From contig NZ_JAAAMT010000016.1 in assembly GCF_009905435.1 (NCBI RefSeq), forward strand, positions 1-64,000: a stretch of 64,000 nucleotides of DNA. Reading direction: 5' to 3'. Under the pieces are notes generated by a model, which was not told the origin of the DNA, ran no database searches, and saw only the letters and a program-made list of their open reading frames with translations. Shown here in pieces: positions 38,455 to 47,158 of this stretch. Each line of letters starts with the position of its first letter. The first letter of the stretch is position 1. The position numbers and the translations under genes are program-made. The DNA is from Pseudomonas sp. R5(2019) (lineage in GTDB: Bacteria > Pseudomonadota > Gammaproteobacteria > Pseudomonadales > Pseudomonadaceae).

Positions 38455-40083
38455 ATGGAATTCCTCTATACATTCCTTATTCTATTCGTTGCCTATTATT
38501 CCTATCTGATTTTTGCTGCTGGGCGCAGGAAGTGGAGGAGCTTCGCTCCGATAGGCGATGATGGCGGAGCAGGGGGCGCCGTAGCACTACACCGACTGAC
38601 GAAGGTGGAGAATGCAGAGGATCGCCAGCTCACTCCCCGGGAGGAGAAAGATCAATACCTACGGCGCCGCGAGGCGGAAGCAGCGGCTAAGAACAAAAAA
38701 AATGACCAGATCCACTATGCGTACCGTGAAATTCTTCACGATACTCTTAATGCGCAGCATCACTTAGACTTTGACTCCCTATATGACTACCAAAGTTTAC
38801 CCGTTCTCACCGTGCCGGCTCATTTGACACGCGCCTTGCCGCGACCCGCTCTCAACAATTATCGGCAACGAAAGGTAAATGATTTTATAAGTAGGTGCTG
38901 GCCAGGCTACGCGGCTAGGAGGGCTATGGCCGAAGAAAAGCAGTCAAACTTATATCACCATGATCTTATCGCTTGGGAAGAGCAGGAGAAAGGTCGGGCG
39001 GACGCCATTGTACAACTCAGAATAGAGTTTGAAGAAAGGCTGTCAGCGGCTATATCTCACAACGATCTGATCCGTCAAAAGCGTGAAAGACTGGCAGTAA
39101 ACTATGCGGCTGGCGATGAGTTTATTGTCGCGGCGTACGCAAAGAAGATTCTAGAGTTATCACCCTATCCCAGTTGGTTATCACGTCAGGTCAATACGCT
39201 ATACGTTGCTGCGTCAAAGCAGCTGATTGTGGAATATGCATTGCCCAAGGTCGCCGTGATCCCTAAAACAGTTGACTACCGCTATATTAAATCAAAAGAT
39301 GAAATTATTGGTCGGGGCAGGAAACAGAGAGATATTGATGCAGACTATACTAGTCTGATATCGGCGCTCGCTTTGAAATCGCTTTACGAGGTATTTGAAT
39401 CAGACACGGAAAATCATATTGAGGTATGTTGTTTTAACGGCTACCTTGACACTGTAGACAGGGCTACAGGAATGAAGGTCAGGCCGTGCCTAGTGTCCAC
39501 TCGGGTGACCAAGCAGGTATTTGAACGTATCGATTTGGCTCACGTCGATCCGGCGCTCTGTGTGAGAAATCTAGGAGCACACGTTTCCAGAAGCGCGTCA
39601 GAGCTACAGGCGGTCAAACCAATCATCGAGTTCAACATGAATGACCGACGATTTGTAGATCAAGGAGATGTATCTTTTCTTAGCTCTGCCCAGAATCTTA
39701 TGGGCCTAAACCCATACGAATTCGAAAGGCTCATCGTGAAGCTTTTTCAAGACTTGGGGTTAGATTCTAAGTTAACTCAGGCGTCGAGAGATGGCGGTGT
39801 TGACTGCGTAGCTTACGACGTCCGCCCTATCATCGGTGGCAAAGTAGTTATCCAGGCGAAGCGATATCGACATACTGTGGGAGTTTCCGCCGTACGCGAT
39901 CTATACGGAACAATGATGAATGAAGGAGCAAATAAGGGTATTTTGGTGACCACAAGCGGCTACGGTCCAGATGCTTTTAATTTCGCTAAAGGAAAACCTA
40001 TTGAACTGGTGGATGGTGGCGGGCTGCTTCACTATTTGCAAAGCGTCGGGATAGAGGCTCGTATTGTAATGCCGCAAGAGTGA
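38455..40083 (+). CDS. Membrane-anchored Mrr-type restriction endonuclease
   Basis: The 542-residue protein begins with a hydrophobic helix (about residues 3-22, LYTFLILFVAYYSYLIF) followed by positive charges, so it is probably held at the inner membrane with its bulk in the cytoplasm. A charged helical region (55-240) leads to a conserved central domain (about 265-410). The C-terminal domain (about 420-542) is an Mrr_cat nuclease: YEFERLI helix, catalytic Asp450 in RDGGVDC, and Gln467/Lys469 in IQAKRY. Mrr-type enzymes cut modified or foreign DNA. It is the only clear cargo gene of the element, read alone on the plus strand. The target is unknown. Lower GC and non-typical codons suggest transfer. 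Confidence 0.85.
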   Translation: MEFLYTFLILFVAYYSYLIFAAGRRKWRSFAPIGDDGGAGGAVALHRLTKVENAEDRQLTPREEKDQYLRRREAEAAAKNKKNDQIHYAYREILHDTLNAQHHLDFDSLYDYQSLPVLTVPAHLTRALPRPALNNYRQRKVNDFISRCWPGYAARRAMAEEKQSNLYHHDLIAWEEQEKGRADAIVQLRIEFEERLSAAISHNDLIRQKRERLAVNYAAGDEFIVAAYAKKILELSPYPSWLSRQVNTLYVAASKQLIVEYALPKVAVIPKTVDYRYIKSKDEIIGRGRKQRDIDADYTSLISALALKSLYEVFESDTENHIEVCCFNGYLDTVDRATGMKVRPCLVSTRVTKQVFERIDLAHVDPALCVRNLGAHVSRSASELQAVKPIIEFNMNDRRFVDQGDVSFLSSAQNLMGLNPYEFERLIVKLFQDLGLDSKLTQASRDGGVDCVAYDVRPIIGGKVVIQAKRYRHTVGVSAVRDLYGTMMNEGANKGILVTTSGYGPDAFNFAKGKPIELVDGGGLLHYLQSVGIEARIVMPQE

Positions 40084-40432
40084 AGTGGTATTGTGCGGTC
40101 AGTGCAGTAAATGAAGGTAAGACTCGCATCATGTCTAGTGCGGGAAATTGACCAACTTCAAAATCGGGGAGTATCCAACTTTTTCTAAACGACCACTTGC
40201 CCTGCGCTAATATACGGTCATGAATCGCTGGGCATAATATCAAGGGGCGTTCTGGTAAACGGCTGGAACTGGACACTATGTGGCGAGGGCCTTGACCCGA
40301 CATAGCTTTCTATAAGGCGCTACACGAGTTTGATTTTAAAATCTCGTGGTGACAAAGGCCACCTGCATATCGTTGCTAAGGTGGCGCTACAGGAGCTTAC
40401 AGTGGCATCCGTACTGGATAGCAGTAGACTGC
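40084..40432. other. Gap with palindrome beside the serine recombinase
   Basis: No gene is visible in 349 bases. At 40323-40348 there is an imperfect 26-base dyad, CACGAG and CTCGTG around the perfect palindrome GATTTTAAAATC (40332-40343). It could be a recombination site or a terminator. Confidence 0.4.
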
Positions 40433-41011
40433 CTACTGTGCCAAGGCCCTATTCCAGTGCCGTTTAACAGTAGCGATACCGATCTTGAGGTCAGCCGCTG
40501 CCTCGCTTTGCGTCATGTTCATTGCCCTACGGCGCTGCACCTCTTTTGTGGTGGCTGTTGCTTCAGGGCGTCCAAGCTTCGTGCCCTTACTCTTCGCACG
40601 CGCCAACCCCGACTGTGTCCGCTCGATCAGCAGGTCACGCTCAAACTCAGCCACGGCACCCAGAACCTGCATAGTCATCTTGCCTGCTGCACTGGTCAGG
40701 TCCACACCGCCAAGGGCGAGGCAGTGAACGCGGATACCACGACCTGCCAGCATCTCAACCGTAGAGCGTACGTCCATCGCGTTACGACCGAGGCGGTCAA
40801 GCTTGGTCACGATCAGCACGTCACCTGACTCCATGCGGTCCAGCAGCTTCTGGAAGCCGGGGCGCTCACTGGCAGGGATGCTGCCTGAGACAGTCTCTTC
40901 CACTACCCGGCTGGCCTGCACCTCGAAGCCAGAGTTTTTCACCTCCTGCACCTGATTCTCTGTGAACTGGGTTGAGGTGCTAACGCGGCAGTAAAGGAAG
41001 GCGCGGGACAT
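40433..41011 (-). CDS. Serine recombinase (resolvase/invertase family)
   Basis: The 192-residue protein has nucleophile Ser11 in YCRVST, the conserved [13 protein letters not shown] and [21 protein letters not shown] segments, and a C-terminal helix-turn-helix ([21 protein letters not shown]). Enzymes of this size resolve cointegrates or invert DNA. Three tandem 8-base GATACx repeats lie just upstream, which may be operator or recombination subsites. It is the only gene besides the integrase that could rearrange this element. Confidence 0.93.
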   Translation of the reverse strand: MSRAFLYCRVSTSTQFTENQVQEVKNSGFEVQASRVVEETVSGSIPASERPGFQKLLDRMESGDVLIVTKLDRLGRNAMDVRSTVEMLAGRGIRVHCLALGGVDLTSAAGKMTMQVLGAVAEFERDLLIERTQSGLARAKSKGTKLGRPEATATTKEVQRRRAMNMTQSEAAADLKIGIATVKRHWNRALAQ

Positions 41012-41027
41012 GGCGGGTGGCTCCGAT

Positions 41028-41064
41028 GGTATCGCTTAAGGTGGTATCAGTGTATCAAGGTATC
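41028..41064. repeat. GATACC repeats upstream of the serine recombinase
   Basis: On the reverse strand GATACC, GATACA and GATACC lie at exact 8-base steps (41043, 41051 and 41059 on the plus strand), with a fourth GATACC at 41028-41033. They lie 17-53 bases before the recombinase start. The rest of 41065-41432 holds no convincing gene. Confidence 0.6.
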
Positions 41065-41432
41065 ACCAACAAATAAAGCCTATTTTTATGGTGCCGAAAA
41101 ACAGGTGTTTTGAGCGTATCGTTTGTCGGTCGTTTGTTGGTACTAGTGCTCTAGGCTGCTGGCTGCTGGCCTGCTCTACACTGGTTTGCCGGGGTGACCT
41201 TGCGAATTCAACTTCCTGCGTTGCAGGAGATTAGATTGCTGGGGAAGACGATCAGTCCGCCACTGCTGCGAGTGTTCCAGCGAGAAATCTGCGTGTGTGG
41301 CGCGGATTGCTTGACCCCACCAGTGGTGAAGTGCCCGGTTTTGCTGGGGTTGGCAGGATCTGGTGGCGCGGGGGGCTGTAAGGGTGGCCCCCAAGGGCAT
41401 TAGATATCGATTGCTTTCCCATTGCTTCTGCA

Positions 41433-43004
41433 TCAGGCAGCCAGTGGCAGGGCTGCAACCTCATCACCCGGTAGGAACAACTCAGCGAGAACAGGCGGGT
41501 ACTCCAGATGCTCGGGGTAGTCCTTCCAGCCCCAACGGGTGTAGTACTTGCCCTTATACGTCCGCTTGAAGCAGGGTTGATTGCGGTATCGGTGGCGCTC
41601 TCTCTCAAGCCCTTCCTGCAAACTCCAGAGCAGCCCCGTACGTGCTTCCTCGATCTGCGCAGCGGTGCATAGGCCAATGTCCAGCAACGCCTGCCACACT
41701 GGCTCTGCATCGGCGTATAGGCCCTCGATGAACTTGTCCCAGGAGCCGAACGCCTTGAACCGCCAATCAGCAGGAGCCTGCACTGTCGGAACCAGTGTGG
41801 CCACGTCTAGCCGCTTCAGTAGGCGAGCCCTTAAGAGTCCTTGCGGGATGTCCGCGCCAGCTAGAGCATGGAAGCAATGCTCGGTAAGGTTCTTTATCAG
41901 GAACTCCCGGTCTGCATCAATCAGGCGCTGCGATGGCTTGCCCCACGGCTGCTGCTTGTTCAGATAAAAGTGAGACAGCGGTTTCCACTCAGTATCGCCC
42001 AGCGGCAAGAAACTCTTGTGGGCTAAGCCTTGCTGGTCTTCCATCTGGGCGATGAACACTCCCAGCACCCGTACTAGACCTAACATGAAGCGGCAGTTGT
42101 CCCGCTGGCGCTCTGAGGGGGAAGTGTTCGCCATCCGCTCTAGTTCATCAGCGTATACACAGAGGGTGGCACGGGCAGCACGCTCTGACTTGTGCTTGGA
42201 TACTGAATCCTTCCCGCGCTGATAAGCGTCCATATACTCCAGCTCTTCAAGGGGGGAGGCTTCAAGCTCCGCCTTGGTGTAGCGTTGGTCTAGATCCTGT
42301 ACGGCTGTGCCCTTCTGCTGGCGGTTGTAGATACGTTGAGCCAAGGTGTTCACTTGATTCATTACGATGGCATCAGACTGCGAGAGGTATTCAGTGAACT
42401 CCTTGCCCAAAAGTTTGCGGATCTTCTGTGCTACTTCTTCGTTCGTGTCCGTCTTGGACACCTGCCACGTCGATTTCAACTTACTGGCAGGGATCTTCAG
42501 GCCTGCATCAGTGGAAACTAGCTTGTTCCCGTACGTCTGGTTCGTGTGGCCGTCACCAATGAACAAGTTGATAGGGTGCAATGCACCTACTGAGCCGTCT
42601 GTACCTTTATGGGCCTGTATGTGGCAGCGGTGGAATGTAGACTTCTTTTCATCCTGACCCCAGCCGTTGCACATGTAACTGGTGTTATGTAATGACTTCA
42701 GCTCGAACAGGGAGGCTGCAGTGTGGCCTAGTAAGATGCCGACTGTACCCGCATCTCTACAATAGTCGAAGACGTATTTACCGTGAGTGCTCTTGTAGTA
42801 GCGGATGAACTGGGCTTCTACGCGGGTTAGCTTCTTCTCTGCTCTCTTGGCGGCTCTAGCTTTGGCTTTCCTACAGGCATCTTTGCAGAAGCGTTTACTC
42901 TTGTCTTCCTGCTCCCGCTTACCTTTGTAGGAATCTTTGCACGAGTAGCAGGTGTAATCATATTCAGTAGACTTGGCCTTCTTGGCCTTGGTGTTCGTTA
43001 ACAT
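41433..43004 (-). CDS. Unknown protein with zinc motif and HNH-like motif
   Basis: Measured from the GTG at 43013 the protein has 526 residues; the ATG at 43004, used here, removes three. An N-terminal zinc site C22-x2-C25-x17-C43-x3-C47 is followed by a Lys/Arg-rich stretch. Around residues 130-163, RCHIQAHKG and ALHPINLFIGDGHTNQTYG resemble an HNH nuclease core (His131, Asn149, Asn158). The long remainder is unrecognised. The same zinc pattern occurs in the 69-residue protein at 44952-45161. It overlaps the upstream small gene by over 40 bases and is the largest gene of the element's reverse-strand operon. Confidence 0.75.
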   Translation of the reverse strand: MLTNTKAKKAKSTEYDYTCYSCKDSYKGKREQEDKSKRFCKDACRKAKARAAKRAEKKLTRVEAQFIRYYKSTHGKYVFDYCRDAGTVGILLGHTAASLFELKSLHNTSYMCNGWGQDEKKSTFHRCHIQAHKGTDGSVGALHPINLFIGDGHTNQTYGNKLVSTDAGLKIPASKLKSTWQVSKTDTNEEVAQKIRKLLGKEFTEYLSQSDAIVMNQVNTLAQRIYNRQQKGTAVQDLDQRYTKAELEASPLEELEYMDAYQRGKDSVSKHKSERAARATLCVYADELERMANTSPSERQRDNCRFMLGLVRVLGVFIAQMEDQQGLAHKSFLPLGDTEWKPLSHFYLNKQQPWGKPSQRLIDADREFLIKNLTEHCFHALAGADIPQGLLRARLLKRLDVATLVPTVQAPADWRFKAFGSWDKFIEGLYADAEPVWQALLDIGLCTAAQIEEARTGLLWSLQEGLERERHRYRNQPCFKRTYKGKYYTRWGWKDYPEHLEYPPVLAELFLPGDEVAALPLAA

Positions 43005-43149
43005 TCGTTCCACTCTTTAGGGAATCAAGCCGCATGGCAGCTTCTTCAATCAATTGTTCAACCATACGGGTTGGGTTCTTTACGCCTGTGTGTTCCATCA
43101 AGCTGAGCAGCTTGAATTGATGGTCAGGCCGGTACACTGAAACTCTCAT
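42964..43149 (-). CDS. Small ribbon-helix-helix-like protein
   Basis: The 61-residue product (MRVSVYRPDHQFKLL onward) has a short strand followed by two helices (HQFKLLSLMEHTG and TRMVEQLIEEAAMRL), the arrangement of an RHH DNA-binding protein. GAGAGGAA precedes the ATG at 43149; the longer in-frame start at 43191 has no good ribosome site. It overlaps the HNH-like gene and may regulate the element. Confidence 0.6.
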   Translation of the reverse strand: MRVSVYRPDHQFKLLSLMEHTGVKNPTRMVEQLIEEAAMRLDSLKSGTNVNEHQGQEGQVY

Positions 43150-43428
43150 TTCGTTCCTCTCTATGTGGGGTTTTTCTCTGGAAGTACGCATATCGGATTG
43201 GGCTGAAGCCCTTATGCCATGCGGGTTTGATCAATTAAGGCGGACACATCTCTATACTACCTCCGACCTTCAAACCCTTCCCCCGAGCAGCACGATACCG
43301 ACGAAATCAGTGGGCCAAATCGGCTTGATTGTCGGGAGCGGTTGTTCGGGGATGTGGGCAATCAGCTCTGTGGGAGCTGGAGGGATAACTATCCTACGAT
43401 ACTTCTTCCAGTCGTCAAGGGGGGCAGG

Positions 43429-43614
43429 TCACTTTGATGCTGCTTCTTCCGCCCGCATAGCGGTCACGTAACAGGTGGCCATGTACCCGATGAAAGACCG
43501 GGCATCCATCTGGTGCTTCCGGGCGTGATAACAGAGGGTGTGAAAGTTCTCATCCGAGAGACGCACTGACAGTGATCGCTGGTGAGCGTTGGATTGCTGT
43601 TTGTCCTTACTCAC
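43429..43614 (-). CDS. Second small RHH-like protein
   Basis: The 61-residue protein has a strand-like RSLSVRLSDENF followed by two helices (HTLCYHARKH and ARSFIGYMATCYVTAMR). Its ATG overlaps the stop of the 173-residue gene (ATGA), so translation is coupled. The 279 bases after it, to the next gene at 43149, show nothing clear. Confidence 0.6.
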   Translation of the reverse strand: MSKDKQQSNAHQRSLSVRLSDENFHTLCYHARKHQMDARSFIGYMATCYVTAMRAEEAASK

Positions 43615-44132
43615 GCTGCTACCTCGGGCTTGTGATATGCAGCTAATAGGTCGGCTAGGGCCTTTTTCTCTTCAGTCGCCTGAGCCTTTGCAGCAGCTTC
43701 TGCGGCCTTTGCAGCAGCTTCCCGCGCGCGGCGGGCAATCGTAACCTCCATAAGACGTTGAGTTTCAACCACGTTGCGTTGGTAACGTTCTGCTGCGTAT
43801 TCCGCCTCAGCTTGTTGGGTGAGTTCTGGCAGTTCGGCCTCAATGATTGAACTTGGCTTCCGCAAGATCACATGCAGGTAGAGTGGTCGATTAATGATCG
43901 TCCCCATCGTGTAGCCATCTTGGATAAACTGCTGCAACTCTGGCAGCGACTGTTCAAGCGGCGAATAGCGAACAAAGTCTACATGTGCGGCAAGGCCCTT
44001 AAAATGGAGACCTTCTGAGCGTTCATAGTACTCCCTCTCTTTCTTGGAAATCAGCGCCTGAAGTTCATCTTCCGAGTGTTTGAAGACTTCTGCTACATCT
44101 TTTCCGTACTGGTATTGCGTGGTGTTAGTCAT
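43611..44132 (-). CDS. Unknown helical protein of the element operon
   Basis: The 173-residue protein has a charged N-terminal part, a middle region PLYLHVILRKPSSII, and an Ala/Glu/Lys-rich C-terminal half predicted to be a long helix or coiled coil (about 110-160). No family is recognised. It lies 17 bases after the Ser-Asn-Ala repeat gene. Confidence 0.65.
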   Translation of the reverse strand: MTNTTQYQYGKDVAEVFKHSEDELQALISKKEREYYERSEGLHFKGLAAHVDFVRYSPLEQSLPELQQFIQDGYTMGTIINRPLYLHVILRKPSSIIEAELPELTQQAEAEYAAERYQRNVVETQRLMEVTIARRAREAAAKAAEAAAKAQATEEKKALADLLAAYHKPEVAA

Positions 44133-44149
44133 AGTTTATTCCTTGTGAG

Positions 44150-44710
44150 TTACTTGTACTTGTTACGTGTTTTAATCTGCTGGATAAGGCTCTGGCGGGC
44201 CTTGTCGTCGCTAGGGGGTGGGTTAGTATTGCTGGCGTTGCTGGCGTTGCTGGCGTTGCTGGCGTTGCTGGCGTTGCTGGCGTTGCTGGCAGCCTTGGCG
44301 GGTCTTGTAGCGGGGTTGGCTAGCTTATTCTGGCGGGCTTCGAGTAGTGTCTCTAACTCTGCACGGGAGACGCCTCGCTTTGCAGCTTCTGCCTCCATGA
44401 ACAAGTTTAGTTCGGCCTTAACTTTGTCCACCTTAACTTTAGCCGCCGATTGAGCTTGAGCAGACTTGGCAACGGCTGTCTGTGCTGCCTTGATCTTGGA
44501 CTCTTGTTTCAACTTTCTAAAGTCGAGCAAGTCACTGAGAGTTGTAATCATCCCGGCTGGGAAAACATGGTCCTCAAGACCGTTGAGATAATCGAGTTCC
44601 ATCTGCGTCACTTCAACGAAGTCGAAGCTGGCTGATTCTCGTGGATGATGTGTCAGCCCCATGATGGCATCGTTAGACTTCAGGACCTCTAGGTATAGTT
44701 TCTGTGTCAT
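44150..44710 (-). CDS. Unknown protein with Ser-Asn-Ala tandem repeat
   Basis: The 186-residue protein starts with a globular-looking segment (MTQKLYLEVLKSND), continues as Lys/Ala-rich helix, then carries about seven Ser-Asn-Ala triplets near residues 140-162, a Pro/Asp linker and a basic tail (QQIKTRNKYK). The repeat is encoded by a 9-base minisatellite. Its ATG overlaps the stop of the upstream 82-residue gene. Function unknown. Confidence 0.65.
   Translation of the reverse strand: MTQKLYLEVLKSNDAIMGLTHHPRESASFDFVEVTQMELDYLNGLEDHVFPAGMITTLSDLLDFRKLKQESKIKAAQTAVAKSAQAQSAAKVKVDKVKAELNLFMEAEAAKRGVSRAELETLLEARQNKLANPATRPAKAASNASNASNASNASNASNASNTNPPPSDDKARQSLIQQIKTRNKYK
44231..44290. repeat. 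9-base minisatellite inside the 186-residue gene
   Basis: GCTGGCGTT is repeated six times without change from 44231 to 44284, and a partial seventh follows. Copy-number change would add or remove in-frame Ser-Asn-Ala units without shifting the frame. Confidence 0.95.
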
Positions 44711-44955
44711 TGTGGTTGCAACTCCTTTCTATCGCCAACCGTCCGGAAGCGGCGATCAGCATTAATGTACCGTCTAAAGATTTTCAGCTCTGAGAGCAGG
44801 GGGCGGATGGTTGGCCAGGATTTCTGCCAAGCGTGGAAAAAACTCCAATCGGAGTCCTGCTCGCGGATATAATGAAAATTTACTGGGTCATGTTTGCCAT
44901 CACAGAGCCGGACAATCTCGCCAGTTGAGGGATTGATCTCGTGGAACAGGTTCAT
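44707..44955 (-). CDS. Unknown 82-residue protein
   Basis: A small polar protein with aromatic residues (DPVNFHYIREQDSDWSFFHAW). No domain recognised. It overlaps both neighbours by ATGA, which supports it as a real coupled gene. Confidence 0.6.
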   Translation of the reverse strand: MNLFHEINPSTGEIVRLCDGKHDPVNFHYIREQDSDWSFFHAWQKSWPTIRPLLSELKIFRRYINADRRFRTVGDRKELQPQ

Positions 44956-45161
44956 GCTGCTGTCTCTTGTGGTTGGTTGTTAGTTTGTTCTTGGAGCAGA
45001 TACTCTTTCTCAAGTTGCTCAGGTGTTGCTTTACTGTTGCTTGCTCGCCAGTTGCGTGTCTGGCAAACATGGCTGCACCAGCGGGATCTATGAGAGCGGC
45101 TGTAATATGTACTTCCGCAATGATCACAGGCTTTTCTCTTCAATGGGTAACGCTTCGACAT
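44952..45161 (-). CDS. Small zinc-finger-like protein, first gene of element operon
   Basis: The 69-residue protein has C12-x2-C15-x13-C29-x3-C33 with basic residues around it, the same cysteine layout as the HNH-like protein in this operon. GGAG precedes the ATG by seven bases. Being first behind the dyad-rich control region, it may be a regulator. The tail is Glu/Gln rich. Confidence 0.65.
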   Translation of the reverse strand: MSKRYPLKRKACDHCGSTYYSRSHRSRWCSHVCQTRNWRASNSKATPEQLEKEYLLQEQTNNQPQETAA

Positions 45162-45184
45162 AGTTGACTCCGAGTGTGTAGGTG

Positions 45185-45212
45185 CTTATCGAACGCCAAA
45201 GAAAACCCGCAA
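45185..45212 (-). promoter_or_regulatory. Candidate promoter of the element operon
   Basis: On the reverse strand TTGCGG and GATAAG are 16 bases apart. The spacer contains GAACGCCAA (45191-45199), one arm of an inverted repeat whose other arm is at 45236-45244, so a repressor could block it. Confidence 0.45.
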
Positions 45213-45289
45213 ATCCATGTAGGACTTCGGGGAGGTTGGCGTTCAGGTTGTTCGCACTAGGGTAGTGCGGGGGATGCTGCAATGCAGCA
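45191..45289. promoter_or_regulatory. Three stacked inverted repeats (operator cluster)
   Basis: GAACGCCAA (45191) pairs with TTGGCGTTC (45236). CGCACTA pairs with TAGTGCG around GGG (45253-45269). TGCTGCA pairs with TGCAGCA around one base (45275-45289). All arms are perfect. The RHH-like products of the operon are possible ligands, or the site could be an origin. Confidence 0.6.
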
Positions 45290-45691
45290 AATCTAGAAAT
45301 TAGTCGCCGTTACACTGCACCCACGGCGGGGGTTACTTTGAGATGCAAGGTCCAATATGCCAAAGCCTTGATCATCCAGTGCAGCTGTCTTCTCGCTGAA
45401 GTTTGCCGATCTTCTGCACTTGGATCGACAACAAGTTTCGAGCAACAAGTTTGGAAAGGAAGGGTCCGGACTATATTGCAGCAGTTGGGGAAACTTGGAG
45501 GGGGAGTTGCTGGGGGAGTTGTATCTAAGCAGGCTACCTATTCTACACACTTTATTGATTTTGTCAAGCACTTTCATGCTGGAAAGTCAAGACTTTTGTG
45601 ATGATCGGTAGTTTCTTGCGTGCGTTCTTGCGTGGAATCTGTAGCACTTGGCCCTTGTTAGACACTCAGATTTCACGTAGGAACGCGCTGA

Positions 45692-47137
45692 TTAGGGGGT
45701 GCTGGCTGGCAGGGTGGGGAGTTTTGAGATTGCTGCCAGCTTCTGTGCTGCACTGGCGCCCTTGCTGTAGACATCGAAGGTCACGGTGCCAGTTTCATGG
45801 CCGACCAACTCGGCGATCAACGAGAATGGTACGTCGGCCCTCGATAGCAGGGTGACTACCGTCGCACGGATGCTATGGAAAACATGGCGCGAGCCGAATC
45901 CCAGCGATGATTTGAGTCTACCGAACGCTTTGCTATGCGGGTCAGACCGATTGCCATATTTGTTGCGGGAGGCGGATGGCACAAGGAAGCCGTCCTGTGC
46001 GTCATCCTTCAGGCGTTGCACCAGAGCCGTAAGGGCGGGGTGGATAGGCACTACTCGGATACCCGCTGCCGTCTTGCTTTCTTTGATATCAAAACTCTGC
46101 ACGCCATCCACCATCACGATGTGTTCGGTGCGTAGCTGGCAGAGTTCTTCAATTCGGGCGCCTGTGTACGCTCCCAGGAGGATCAGGTCAGCGAGTGTAT
46201 GCAATCCCTTCGTGTGGGCTTTCGCGCGCAGTGTGGACAGCTCAGCCAGTTCAAAGGCGGAGCGCTGGGCTTCGACCCTTTCCTTGCCCCGTAGCTGGGG
46301 CAGGTCGTGTTTCTCAAACGGGCTAACGGCGCCCTTGAAGTCTTGGCGCCACTGGGCGTCGTACTTCATTGCCCAGTTCCAGAACATGTTGCCAGCGAGA
46401 AGGTACTGGGCTTTCGTCTTGGGGACGACCTTGAGAGAGTCGAGCCACGCAGACACGCAATCGAAGTCCAAGGCCTTGCCGGTTTCAGCAAGGAATGCCG
46501 ATAGCTTCTTAAGCTTCGACTCCTGCTGATCAACCGTCTTGTTATCGACTGCCCTGTCCTCTCGGAAGGAACGGAACGCCGCTAACTTTACCGTGGTAAT
46601 CGGTGACTTCGGTTTGTACGAAGAAGGGCGATGTACAATCCTCTTTGCCTCTTCAACCTCAGCAGCAGTAAGGCTGTACGTTCCTTCAGCCATCTGCACT
46701 GCGGCCTCACGGATAAGCTGAGTTGTACGCTGTACATGCGCGACAGTGGGGCGGGGCGCTGCTTCAAGTTGCGTCCTGAGCCCCGGACTCCGTTGGTCAA
46801 GGAAGGCAAGCAAATCCTCTTTAACTCTATCTGCGTCCTCGTCAGGTTTCACTGACGCCAGCAACATGCCATCGAGGTCCTTTTCCAATATCAGACTGCC
46901 CGCTGCCAGTTCAGGCCTCCAGCTCTCTTTGAGTGCCTTTAGTTGTTCTCTAGCTGTTGCAATCTCCGCCTTCCATTGGGTGAGGTAGGGTAGGCGCCGA
47001 TTCATGGCTTCGGATCGCAGGCCAGTCCCCAGCGACTTAGACAGAATCTTCCTGCCGCCGAACGCTTTCTGTACATCTGCGGGGATTGCCAGACGGACAT
47101 GCCAAGTGCCGTCCTGATTTTCGAGATTGTTTGCCAT
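45692..47137 (-). CDS. Tyrosine recombinase (element integrase)
   Basis: The 481-residue protein has an N-terminal DNA-binding region beginning like the DUF6538 domain (GTWHVRLAIPADVQKAFGG), a core-binding SAM-like domain (about 180-290) and a catalytic domain with Arg328 (GARIEEL), a KESKTAAGIR lysine segment, His421/Arg424 (HSIRAT), His447 (GHETG) and nucleophile Tyr457 (DVYSKG). It is complete and should integrate the element at tRNA-Ser. It lies at the right end, transcribed away from attR, with the arm repeat in its promoter. Confidence 0.95.
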   Translation of the reverse strand: MANNLENQDGTWHVRLAIPADVQKAFGGRKILSKSLGTGLRSEAMNRRLPYLTQWKAEIATAREQLKALKESWRPELAAGSLILEKDLDGMLLASVKPDEDADRVKEDLLAFLDQRSPGLRTQLEAAPRPTVAHVQRTTQLIREAAVQMAEGTYSLTAAEVEEAKRIVHRPSSYKPKSPITTVKLAAFRSFREDRAVDNKTVDQQESKLKKLSAFLAETGKALDFDCVSAWLDSLKVVPKTKAQYLLAGNMFWNWAMKYDAQWRQDFKGAVSPFEKHDLPQLRGKERVEAQRSAFELAELSTLRAKAHTKGLHTLADLILLGAYTGARIEELCQLRTEHIVMVDGVQSFDIKESKTAAGIRVVPIHPALTALVQRLKDDAQDGFLVPSASRNKYGNRSDPHSKAFGRLKSSLGFGSRHVFHSIRATVVTLLSRADVPFSLIAELVGHETGTVTFDVYSKGASAAQKLAAISKLPTLPASTP

Positions 47138-47158
47138 GCCGAGCCCTAGATGGTCAAT

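Larger units (their letters stand above)
45162..45691. other. Control region of the element operon
   Basis: The 530 bases between the integrase end and the small-gene operon hold no convincing gene. They contain three inverted repeats at 45191-45289, a candidate promoter, and two pairs of 10-base direct repeats (CAACAAGTTT at 45429 and 45443; GGGGGAGTTG at 45500 and 45512). Confidence 0.6.

Noticed and set aside
41176..41433. Reverse frame of 85 codons after the HNH-like gene
   Set aside because: Gln/Arg-rich without a recognisable pattern; cannot be supported, although a degraded gene is possible.
44231..44290. CRISPR-like short repeats
   Set aside because: The 9-base copies have no spacers and lie in frame inside a gene, so this is a minisatellite.
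45293..45577. Reverse frame of 94 codons in the element control region
   Set aside because: Low-complexity Ser/Pro sequence over direct repeats; no ribosome site.
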